Program-made: the position numbers and the translations under genes
From: Syntrophomonadaceae bacterium
GTDB taxonomy: Bacteria > Bacillota > Dethiobacteria > DTU022
DNA length: 11,231 bases
Direction of reading: 5' to 3'
Assembly (NCBI GenBank): GCA_007131435.1
Contig: SLQM01000124.1
Location: forward strand, 1-11,231
Shown here: positions 1 to 6,278 of the stretch, piece by piece
Position numbering within the stretch: position 1 is the first letter of the stretch
Layout of the letters: each line of letters opens with the position of its first letter
Notes under the pieces: model-generated
Told to the model about the DNA's origin: nothing
Seen by the model: only the letters and a program-made list of their open reading frames with translations
Database searches by the model: none

Positions 1-97
1 CATGCAATACTTTTGTTCCCCTTTCTTTCAGGGTTTCAGCAAACCCTTCCAGCCCCATATTGATAACTTTTAACTCACTTTTAAAAAGATCTTCCAT
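1..97 (-). CDS. allG: DUF1116 protein (AllG/YlbE-type), N-terminal fragment
   Basis: Only the first 32 codons lie in the window; the gene runs off the left edge. The start is the ATG at 97-95, with AGGAGGT at 112-106 and an 8-nt spacer. This Shine-Dalgarno overlaps the TAG stop of the upstream fdrA, so the two genes are almost certainly co-translated. The visible residues read MEDLFKSELKVINMGLEGF and continue with AETLKERGTKVLH. The pattern 'VINxGLxxFAxxLxxxGxxVxH' is what I recall at the start of DUF1116 proteins such as E. coli YlbE. In E. coli this family is reported to be one of three subunits of oxamate carbamoyltransferase. The family call rests on this short N-terminus plus the fdrA neighbour; the rest of the protein cannot be checked here. 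Confidence 0.8.
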   Translation of the reverse strand, partial: MEDLFKSELKVINMGLEGFAETLKERGTKVLH

Positions 98-110
98 TTT
101 TTAAGACCTC

Positions 111-1658
111 CTATTTCAACAATTGCAGGATAAACAATGCTGCTTCGGCATTGCTGCCGAAGACCTTCACGCCATCTTTTTCAAGTTTTTCAACTTGATC
201 TTTCCTGCTTTGCATATCCTCGTCAGTTCCACATACACATGCGATAAATGTAATGTGGCGGTTACTTTCCGCAGCAACCGTCCTGGCCTTGTTTATCGCT
301 TCCAGTGCAGAGCCTGCAGGATCGGGATGTGCGTTATACCCCAGGACCATGTCAAGCATAACAACTGCGGTTTCCTCATCTTTTGCTTCTTCAACAATCC
401 TGTTGTTGCGCAGTGCGGGATCAATCATCGGGTGCAGTCGCCCCTGGGTAAACTCATCTTCTCCAAAATCTATAATTGTATGGCCGCTGCTTTTGTAAAC
501 ATCGTCAAGCTTACCTGCTCCCGGAAAACCTAAATTTGTTGCAAGCTTTTCAACCTTGCCGCTTAACATGACCAGTGTTTCATAGGCTAGAGTCCCGCCA
601 GAGTAAAGCGCGCGCAGATATTTCTGTGTTTTTCCATATTTATTTTTCTCCATAGCTGCAAGTTTTTCATACTGGTCAGTCACTATTTCTGCCTTCCCTG
701 CTTCTTTTCCGTTAGATAGATTAACCGCTTTAGCTGCTGCTTCCATCAGTGTTGATGCCGGTTCACAATTTGCATTAATTATGCTGTCCTGGTTGCCGCC
801 GATAAAAATAACAACGACAGGTTTTCCACCATTTCCTGCGACATCCAGTATTTTGTCGGCTACCACTTGATCGGGAGGTTTCGATACCAGCACAATTACC
901 TCTGTCTCAATGTCGTTTAGCAGCGCTTTCAAACCCTGCAGCATTGTGATGCCGCCCACATCTGCTTTGATATCCCTGCCGCCTGTTCCTATACCCTGGC
1001 TGATACCGCCGCCGAGGTTATGAATCAAGGTGGAAACCTCCTGCAATCCTGTTCCAGCTGCAGCCACTATGCCGATATTACCCCTTCTCACCTCGTTTGC
1101 AAAGGCAAGGGGAATTCCGTTAATAATAGCCGTGCCGCAATCAGGTCCCATAACAAGCAGATTTTTTTCGAACGCCTTTTTCTTTAGCTGTACTTCTTCT
1201 TCCAACGACACATTATCACTGAAAATCATCATGTGCAGTCCTGCATCAAGAATCTGCTCCGCTTCCCGTTTTACGTAGCGCCCTGGTATAGACAGCAAAG
1301 CGAGGTTTGCCCCGGGCAAATTCTTAAAGGCGGTCTCGAAAGTTCTTGGTACAAAGTCTCCCTGCAGGTTTTCTTTTTCGACTACCTTGTTCAGCTCTTC
1401 AAGGGCCATGGTAATTGCATTTTCTGCCCTTTCTTCATCTTCAGCCTTTACGGCGATAATCAGGTCATTTGCCCCTGCCTCTTTTTCAATCTCTTCTGTC
1501 CAGAGCCCGCCTGATTGCAGGAATTTTTTATTATGATCAGTACCTATAATGACTTCTGCTTCGATGACGCCTTCAAAGCTTCTTACTGTATTGGAAAGGC
1601 GCATAAGGTAAACCGAGTCTCTAAATGTATTCTTGGAGATATAGCTCTTTAGAACCAC
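111..1658 (-). CDS. fdrA: FdrA (AllF-type) acyl-CoA synthetase-like subunit of an oxamate carbamoyltransferase-type complex
   Basis: A 515-residue FdrA-family protein with a succinyl-CoA-synthetase-alpha-like fold. Landmarks include TFRDSVYLMRLS (11-22), SDNVSLEEEVQLK (147-159), GPDCGTA (171-177), GTGLQEVS (202-209), GGRDI (226-230), SKPP (259-262), HPMIDPALRN (409-418) and GYNAHPDPAG (440-449); these match E. coli FdrA as I remember it. I see no GHAGA-type phosphohistidine loop, so ordinary succinyl-CoA synthetase activity is unlikely. FdrA (AllF) is reported to act with AllG and AllH to convert oxalurate-type carbamoyl compounds to oxamate and carbamoyl phosphate. The start is GTG at 1658 with GGAGG at 1670-1666 (7-nt spacer). 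An ATG one base out of frame (1660) gives only ATG-TGG-TTC-TAA and is not the start. It is followed directly by the DUF1116 gene and is divergent from the PucR-type regulator. It is about 40 residues shorter than E. coli FdrA (about 555), lacking a C-terminal tail. Confidence 0.92.
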   Translation of the reverse strand: MVLKSYISKNTFRDSVYLMRLSNTVRSFEGVIEAEVIIGTDHNKKFLQSGGLWTEEIEKEAGANDLIIAVKAEDEERAENAITMALEELNKVVEKENLQGDFVPRTFETAFKNLPGANLALLSIPGRYVKREAEQILDAGLHMMIFSDNVSLEEEVQLKKKAFEKNLLVMGPDCGTAIINGIPLAFANEVRRGNIGIVAAAGTGLQEVSTLIHNLGGGISQGIGTGGRDIKADVGGITMLQGLKALLNDIETEVIVLVSKPPDQVVADKILDVAGNGGKPVVVIFIGGNQDSIINANCEPASTLMEAAAKAVNLSNGKEAGKAEIVTDQYEKLAAMEKNKYGKTQKYLRALYSGGTLAYETLVMLSGKVEKLATNLGFPGAGKLDDVYKSSGHTIIDFGEDEFTQGRLHPMIDPALRNNRIVEEAKDEETAVVMLDMVLGYNAHPDPAGSALEAINKARTVAAESNRHITFIACVCGTDEDMQSRKDQVEKLEKDGVKVFGSNAEAALFILQLLK

Positions 1659-1670
1659 ATTTAAACCTCC

Positions 1671-1933
1671 TTCATATATAATACTTTGAAAAACACCAGG
1701 ACATTAACTGAATACCAATAAATTGATAAAACATCTACTGTAAATATTATAATCGATTAAAAATAATTTGCATGGACATTTCTAAAAATTAAACATTTAC
1801 TTAAAATATCCTTTAGGCTATAACACTAAATAATTTGTTTAACGTTGTTATATGTTTACAAATATGTATTGACAGGCAGGATTAAATTCTGTTATTGTTC
1901 TCTATAAGATCTGTTTCAAAGGTGTGGTTAGTT
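1671..1933. promoter_or_regulatory. fdrA / PucR-regulator divergent intergenic region
   Basis: This AT-rich stretch of 263 bases separates the two divergent genes and must hold promoters for both. On the minus strand a TATAAT hexamer lies at 1751-1746, but the correctly spaced -35 position (CATGCA) is poor, so the fdrA promoter may depend on an activator. A perfect 10-bp palindrome, TAATCGATTA, lies at 1750-1759 over this hexamer. TTGT(1845-1848)-N9-ACAA(1858-1861) is a weak dyad just upstream of the plus-strand -35. PucR-family regulators usually bind next to their own gene, so these are operator candidates only; no PucR consensus was assumed. Confidence 0.45.
1869..1898 (+). promoter_or_regulatory. 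Predicted sigma-A promoter of the PucR-family regulator
   Basis: A consensus -35 TTGACA at 1869-1874 is followed, after 18 bp, by TATTGT at 1893-1898 (4 of 6 matches to TATAAT). Transcription would begin near 1905. This places the upstream TTG codon at 1895 before the transcript start and supports the downstream TTG at 1934 as the initiator of the regulator. Confidence 0.6.
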
Positions 1934-3622
1934 TTGCAAAAACAGTACGGCATAACTGTCAGGGAAGCCCTTTCCCTTGACATCGTTAATCGCCTGAAAG
2001 TTGTAGCCGGCGAAAATGGGCTGGACAGGGTTATTAAGCTTGTAAACGTAATAGAAGTTCCGGATATCATGGACTGGTTAATAGATGGGGAATTCTTGCT
2101 TACCACCGGCTATTCATTCCGGGAATACCCGGATCAGATGAATAACCTTATCCCCCGAATGCAGCAGTCAGACAGTGCTGCTCTTGGGATTAAAACGAAA
2201 AGGTACCTCGATGAAATTCCAAGAGAGGTCATTGAAAGTGCCGATAAATACAGTATACCCCTGCTTGAGGTTCCATATGACCTTTCTTTTTCTGAAATAA
2301 TTGCCCCAATACTAGGCGTAGTTTTTAACAAGCAGAATAAAATTCTGCAAAAACTTGAACAGGCCCATAAAAAATTAATGGATTTAGCGCTAAATGGTTC
2401 TCCACTTGAAGAACTATGCAAGGAAACCGGTAAACTAATCGGAAATCCGGTTGCCATAGTCGACCGGGAAGGCAATTTGATAGTAAACGCTGACTGTCCT
2501 GATCAGTATAAATTTGAACTCTTTTTTTCCGAGGGCAGCATAGAAATAAAGAAGGAAAAATTGCGTTTTGGAAACATAAAAGAGGTTAAATATTCGCTTG
2601 AATATGCTTCAGATCAACATAAACCTTTGACTATCAAGGCTATTCGCATTCCCATTATCGCTGCCAAGTATGAATACGGTCACATGGTAGCCATTATAAA
2701 TAATCCCATTTTTGAGCCAGACATTTTAATCATGGAAAGGGCAGCTACCATCGCTGCTTTAGAGTTTACCAAGCGTAAGGCCATCTTTGAAATTGAGAAA
2801 AGTTATTACAATGACTTTTTAGAAGTTCTTCTCTCTTCCGACTTTGAAAATAGCAGTGAGATAATTAACAGGGGCAGAACTTTTAATATTGACCTTGATC
2901 AGCCCAGCTCCGTGATAATCATTAACGAAAACAGTTTCCAGGATCTAAATGTGCTTGAGAATTACCTGACAATGGACAGCCAGCGCAGCAAAGAAGACCT
3001 TTTAAAAGCTATCAACAGGTATTTGAAACTGCAGGTTAGCAACAAAATGTTGGCCGGCATTAAAGGTAATAATATTGTTATTATAGCTAATATCGATAAA
3101 GACAAATCCTCAACCCTGCTGAAAGATAATGTCAATCAATTAATAAGTTTCTTGAAAGAATCGCGGGGGGCAGGCAGTGGGCTTAATATCGGTGTGGGAA
3201 GTATCTATTCAGATTTACATATGATTAGCCGCAGTTATGAGGAAGCCAGGGAAGCTTTGAAAGTATCCCAGCTATCCGATTATGACCAGGTTGTCTTTTT
3301 CGATGACCTCGGGTTTTATAAAATTTTGAGTGAAAAAAACCGTGACGAACTTGAACGCTTTGTAGATGATTTGTTACACCCTGTTTTCGAATATGACAGG
3401 AATAAAAAAGGCGACCTCGTGAAAACCCTGCAAACTTATTTTGCAACCAACAGGAATCTAAAGCTCACATCATCCAAACTTTATACACACTACAATACTG
3501 TTTTATACAGGATCAAGAAAATTGAAGAACTCACCGGCTACAGCTTCGACAACCCTGAAAGCTCGCTAAATCTTGAAATAGCGGTCAATATCCTGAAGCT
3601 CTTTAAAAATAACAACACTTGA
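1934..3622 (+). CDS. PucR-family transcriptional regulator (purine/ureide catabolism type)
   Basis: A 562-residue regulator with the full PucR layout. The N-terminal PucR domain spans about 7-130 (GITVREAL; LKVVAGENGLDR; VNVIEVPDIMDWL; GEFLLTTGY). A GAF-like middle region spans about 145-285 (IVDREGNLIVNAD). A CdaR/GGDEF-like domain spans about 290-460 (NIGVGSIYSDLHMISRSYEEAREAL). The PucR-type helix-turn-helix lies at about 495-555 (LTSSKLYTHYNTVLYRIKKI). The frame is open back to a TTG at 1895, but the TTG at 1934 is preferred: AAAGGTG at 1918-1924 gives a 9-nt spacer, it lies after the predicted transcription start, and family members begin near 'GITVRE'. GTG at 1922 is an alternative. It is divergent from fdrA and convergent with the permease, so it most likely controls the flanking genes. 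The inducer is unknown; allantoin or a related ureide is an inference from other PucR-type regulators. Confidence 0.9.
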   Translation: MQKQYGITVREALSLDIVNRLKVVAGENGLDRVIKLVNVIEVPDIMDWLIDGEFLLTTGYSFREYPDQMNNLIPRMQQSDSAALGIKTKRYLDEIPREVIESADKYSIPLLEVPYDLSFSEIIAPILGVVFNKQNKILQKLEQAHKKLMDLALNGSPLEELCKETGKLIGNPVAIVDREGNLIVNADCPDQYKFELFFSEGSIEIKKEKLRFGNIKEVKYSLEYASDQHKPLTIKAIRIPIIAAKYEYGHMVAIINNPIFEPDILIMERAATIAALEFTKRKAIFEIEKSYYNDFLEVLLSSDFENSSEIINRGRTFNIDLDQPSSVIIINENSFQDLNVLENYLTMDSQRSKEDLLKAINRYLKLQVSNKMLAGIKGNNIVIIANIDKDKSSTLLKDNVNQLISFLKESRGAGSGLNIGVGSIYSDLHMISRSYEEAREALKVSQLSDYDQVVFFDDLGFYKILSEKNRDELERFVDDLLHPVFEYDRNKKGDLVKTLQTYFATNRNLKLTSSKLYTHYNTVLYRIKKIEELTGYSFDNPESSLNLEIAVNILKLFKNNNT

Positions 3623-3655
3623 TAATCCTGCTCAAAAAAATTTTGCGCATTAACA

Positions 3656-3693
3656 GAGAAGCCTGCTGAGTTCAGCAGGCTTCTCGTTGTTTT
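3656..3693. terminator. Rho-independent terminator between the convergent regulator and permease genes
   Basis: GAGAAGCCTGCTGA (3656-3669) pairs with TCAGCAGGCTTCTC (3672-3685), a perfect 14-bp inverted repeat that would fold as 13 bp around an AGTT loop. On the plus strand GTTGTTTTA follows, a reasonable U-rich tail for the regulator transcript, 33 nt after its stop. On the minus strand the T-run lies about 11 nt past the stem (3644-3634 region), so termination of the permease transcript is plausible but less ideal. Confidence 0.85.
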
Positions 3694-3717
3694 ACTATTA
3701 CAATCTATACTTACAGC

Positions 3718-5160
3718 TTATATTTCATCTTCAGGAGTGTGAACCCCCGGGTCGGTCCTTACACCCTGCATCGCAGTCAACCCGCGCTCTTCCGGGGTGC
3801 CTGGTATCACATTGTCAAGAATCAGGCCGAATATAGCAGCTACAGCCATACCGGTAGAACCGACAATGTTGATAATGTTAGAGAGCCACGGCGCCCATTC
3901 AAAATAGAGCTGAACCGGATCTGACAGGTGGGTCCCGTTAAAAATACCGGGCACTGAAATACCCATGAAGAGGCAAAAACCGATAATCATCTGGTTGCGC
4001 ATTGAACTTAAATCTGCCTTGGCCGAGTTGCTGATCCCGATAGAGGCAATCAGGCCGAATAGCGCGCAGTAGAGGCCACCGACAATCGGCCCTGGAATGG
4101 TGGATACTACAGCGCCGAATTTGCCGAATATTCCAAGGAATATCAGGACTACAACCCCGATATTAACAACATAGCGGCTGGCAACCTTTGTTAAACCAAC
4201 AAGGCCAATGTTTTCAGTATAGCTGGTACTTGAGAAACCGCCGAAAACACCAGACAGGAAGCAGCCCACACCTTCAAAACCGATTCCGCGGCTGATCTGT
4301 TTTTCAGTCAGGGGGTCTGCTTCACAGGCAACATTGATCGCCTGGTAATCGCCGTACGATTCGATCATCGAAGCCAGGTAACCGGCAAGGATGATCAGGA
4401 AAAAGCCGAATTCAAACTTGGGGATACCCCAGGGGAAAATCAGGTTGATTCGGAACCACGGCGCTGCGCCAATCGGCGCCAGGTCAACAAAGCCGGGATC
4501 GCCAGGTGCAAATACACCGGCTATCGATAGAATGAAACCTACGCCCCAGGCTATCACAACTGCCAGTAAAATCGGGAAAAGAGAGAAAAATGGCTTTTGC
4601 GGTCCTATAATCAGGGCGAAGATAAATGTTAAGGCAATTACTATAGTGGATAGTAAAACATTCTGTGCAGCATTAGGTGCACCAACATACCACAGCGACA
4701 AGCCGATTAAAGCAATAACGGGACCGATGACAACGGGACTTACATATCTCTGAAGTTTACCTATAATTCCTGTAAAACCGACCAGCATTTCAACCAGTGC
4801 GCCAAGCATAATTGCGCCGGCGATATGCTGCATCGTAACAGCAGGGCCCATGGCCCCGACGGCGCCGATGATCCCGAAAAAGGGCCCCAGGAAAGCAAAT
4901 GACACACCCTGGACAATTGGCAGCCTTGTTCCGAAGTTAACCTGCAGGAACGTGGCAACACCGGAAGCTAACATAACCGAGGCAACCAGGATGGCGACCT
5001 GCTGCGGATCCATACCCATGATCGGCCCTAAAAGCAGTGGGACAGAAACGGTAGCACCGAACATTGTCAAAACATGCTGGACACCCAAAAACAGCGCTTT
5101 ACCAAATGGCTTTGGGATATCATCAACGCAGTAGTTCATTTGTCCTTTCAGTTTTACCAT
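3718..5160 (-). CDS. NCS2/NAT-family nucleobase:cation symporter (uracil-xanthine permease type)
   Basis: A hydrophobic protein of about 480 residues, expected to have 12-14 membrane segments, in the UraA/PbuX family. Counting from ATG 5160: QH of the first helix at 28-29 (GVQHVLTMFGATVSVPLLLG), ESYGD at 267-271, and the NAT signature ENIGLVGLTK at 316-325, which fits [QEP]-N-x-G-x4-T-[RKG]. Family knowledge associates E at the first signature position with uracil transporters such as UraA and Q with xanthine/urate transporters, so the substrate is open despite the ureide context. The reading frame extends upstream to GTG 5223, but that codon lies inside the AGGAGGTG Shine-Dalgarno and is unlikely. 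ATG 5160 (GGAAGG 11 nt upstream) or ATG 5139 (GAAAGGA 3 nt upstream) are better; neither site is ideal, which suggests coupling to the 8-codon upstream ORF. It lies 135 nt downstream of the DUF2877 gene and may be co-transcribed with it. Confidence 0.9.
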   Translation of the reverse strand: MVKLKGQMNYCVDDIPKPFGKALFLGVQHVLTMFGATVSVPLLLGPIMGMDPQQVAILVASVMLASGVATFLQVNFGTRLPIVQGVSFAFLGPFFGIIGAVGAMGPAVTMQHIAGAIMLGALVEMLVGFTGIIGKLQRYVSPVVIGPVIALIGLSLWYVGAPNAAQNVLLSTIVIALTFIFALIIGPQKPFFSLFPILLAVVIAWGVGFILSIAGVFAPGDPGFVDLAPIGAAPWFRINLIFPWGIPKFEFGFFLIILAGYLASMIESYGDYQAINVACEADPLTEKQISRGIGFEGVGCFLSGVFGGFSSTSYTENIGLVGLTKVASRYVVNIGVVVLIFLGIFGKFGAVVSTIPGPIVGGLYCALFGLIASIGISNSAKADLSSMRNQMIIGFCLFMGISVPGIFNGTHLSDPVQLYFEWAPWLSNIINIVGSTGMAVAAIFGLILDNVIPGTPEERGLTAMQGVRTDPGVHTPEDEI

Positions 5161-5189
5161 GTTGCTAAAGACCTTCCTTTCAATTTTAT

Positions 5190-5216
5190 TTAACGGGTAA
5201 CAACTATACCTACCAT
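5190..5216 (-). other. Possible 8-codon upstream ORF in the permease leader
   Basis: AGGAGGTG (5228-5221), the best Shine-Dalgarno near the permease, is placed correctly (6 nt after GGAGG) for an ATG at 5216, not for the permease frame. That ATG opens MVGIVVTR and then TAA (5192-5190). The stop lies 29 nt before the permease ATG at 5160. It may be a leader peptide tuning or coupling permease translation. Whether it is translated is not shown by sequence alone. Confidence 0.4.
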
Positions 5217-5262
5217 TAACCACCTCCTCGTTAAGCGCTAAATATTCTGAGGCAGAACTGGA

Positions 5263-5278
5263 AAAAAAATATTTTTTT
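5263..5278. repeat. A7-TA-T7 perfect palindrome in the gap between DUF2877 gene and permease
   Basis: A run of seven A, then TA, then seven T forms a 16-bp perfect palindrome within the very AT-rich 135-nt gap. No GC stem precedes it on the minus strand, so it is not a classical terminator. It could be curved DNA or an upstream promoter element; no clear -35/-10 pair for the permease was found in the gap. Confidence 0.4.
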
Positions 5279-5358
5279 ATATATTAAGTAAATTCAATAC
5301 AATATTAAAAAACCCTTTATTAGATATTAATAAATTTTTAGCAGCTTGCTTGTGCAAA

Positions 5359-6267
5359 TTATCTATATAAAAAGCTTTTATTTTCAATAGCCCTTGCCAT
5401 ATAAAGAATTGCTACAGCAAGGTCAAAACCGGTTGATGAACCAATTTTAAGCAGCCTGGGTAACGCTTCCCTGCATTCATTTAAACCTGTGAAGCATTTT
5501 AAAAAGTCTAAAACCGGCTGCACAGAAAGACTCTGAATGCCTGTCTCTATCATATGGCTTCCGTATTTCGTCGTTTTTGCAAATAAAATGCGCAGTTCTT
5601 CAACGGTTTTCTGCTTTAATGTATAAGATGGCCTGAAATAGCGAAGCGTGATTAGTGCACCGTGAATCAGGTCATCACCAGTCGGTGTCAGGCCCCTACC
5701 CATACCGATAATTTTTCGACATCTATTTAAAAATTCTTCATCATCCGCTTTTAAAAGAGATTGAACCAGGTATGGGTAGTTAGTTTTAAGCTTGTTTCTA
5801 AAGTATTCTTCACCACCGGGCAAATTCAGAAGAGCGGCGGAAGCGCCCGGGGAAGGCCAGCTTCTCAGTATTTCTATATATAATAAATAGTTCTCGACTG
5901 TTTCAAAATAGTTCTCTTTATTTTGATCATCTAGCTTGAAAAAGAGCCTTTCACCGCAGGAAAAGTCTAGAGTAATTTCAAATACACTGCCGGTTATAAT
6001 CAGCCTATCCTTTTCCAGTAAAAAACAGTCAATTTCTGAAATCAAGCTGACAAGGTTTAAAAAATCATTTGCAGCAAGCCCAATAGTTGAAGGCCCCCTG
6101 ACGGGGCCTTCAACAGCAACCATCAACATTCGTGGATACTTAGCTGATCCCAGGTTTATTACATCTTTATGAACAGATAGAACTTTAAATTCTGAACCAC
6201 TTTCGAAGTAATCCAGATCATTTGCAAACCAGCGTGAATTTATGGTTGCATAGCGGATGTTATCCAT
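5359..6267 (-). CDS. allH: DUF2877 protein (AllH/YlbF-type), third component of an oxamate carbamoyltransferase-type complex
   Basis: A 302-residue protein with the DUF2877 hallmark GMGRGLTPTGDDLIHG (188-203) and a later glycine/serine motif, GSSTGFDLAVA (276-286), characteristic of the family. E. coli YlbF (about 270 residues) is the named relative and is reported as AllH, partner of FdrA/AllF and YlbE/AllG in oxamate carbamoyltransferase. Here it is separated from fdrA by the permease and the regulator. The start is ATG 6267; the Shine-Dalgarno is weak (AAAG about 9 nt upstream) and the gene begins 11 nt after the CoA-transferase stop, so translation probably depends on coupling. No signal peptide or membrane segment is visible, so a cytoplasmic location is expected. 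An unusually strong hairpin sequence lies inside the gene at 6086-6114. Confidence 0.88.
   Translation of the reverse strand: MDNIRYATINSRWFANDLDYFESGSEFKVLSVHKDVINLGSAKYPRMLMVAVEGPVRGPSTIGLAANDFLNLVSLISEIDCFLLEKDRLIITGSVFEITLDFSCGERLFFKLDDQNKENYFETVENYLLYIEILRSWPSPGASAALLNLPGGEEYFRNKLKTNYPYLVQSLLKADDEEFLNRCRKIIGMGRGLTPTGDDLIHGALITLRYFRPSYTLKQKTVEELRILFAKTTKYGSHMIETGIQSLSVQPVLDFLKCFTGLNECREALPRLLKIGSSTGFDLAVAILYMARAIENKSFLYR
6086..6114. repeat. Strong inverted repeat inside the DUF2877 gene
   Basis: GTTGAAGGCCCC (6086-6097) and GGGGCCTTCAAC (6103-6114) are perfect 12-bp complements around a 5-nt loop (CTGAC). No T-run follows on either strand, so it is not a standard terminator. On the minus strand it encodes VEGPVRGPST (residues 52-61), so part of the symmetry could come from the repeated GP codons. 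Confidence 0.7.
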
Positions 6268-6278
6268 GGTTCTTTACT

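Noticed and set aside
123..533. Plus-strand ORFs inside fdrA, the permease, and the other large genes (for example 123-533, 1233-1514, 4391-4753, 9225-9509)
   Set aside because: They are reverse-frame shadows of well-supported genes, without ribosome sites or recognisable protein families.
1895..1933. TTG 1895 as the start of the PucR-type regulator
   Set aside because: It overlaps the predicted -10 hexamer, has no properly spaced ribosome site, and adds residues not typical of the family.
5161..5223. GTG 5223 as the permease start
   Set aside because: The codon is part of the AGGAGGTG Shine-Dalgarno, leaving no spacer, and the extra 21 residues do not resemble NCS2 N-termini.
5224..5358. 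Purine or other riboswitch in the permease leader
   Set aside because: No purine-aptamer core or stable GC-containing multi-helix structure was recognised; the interval is almost all A/T. A covariance-model search would settle it.
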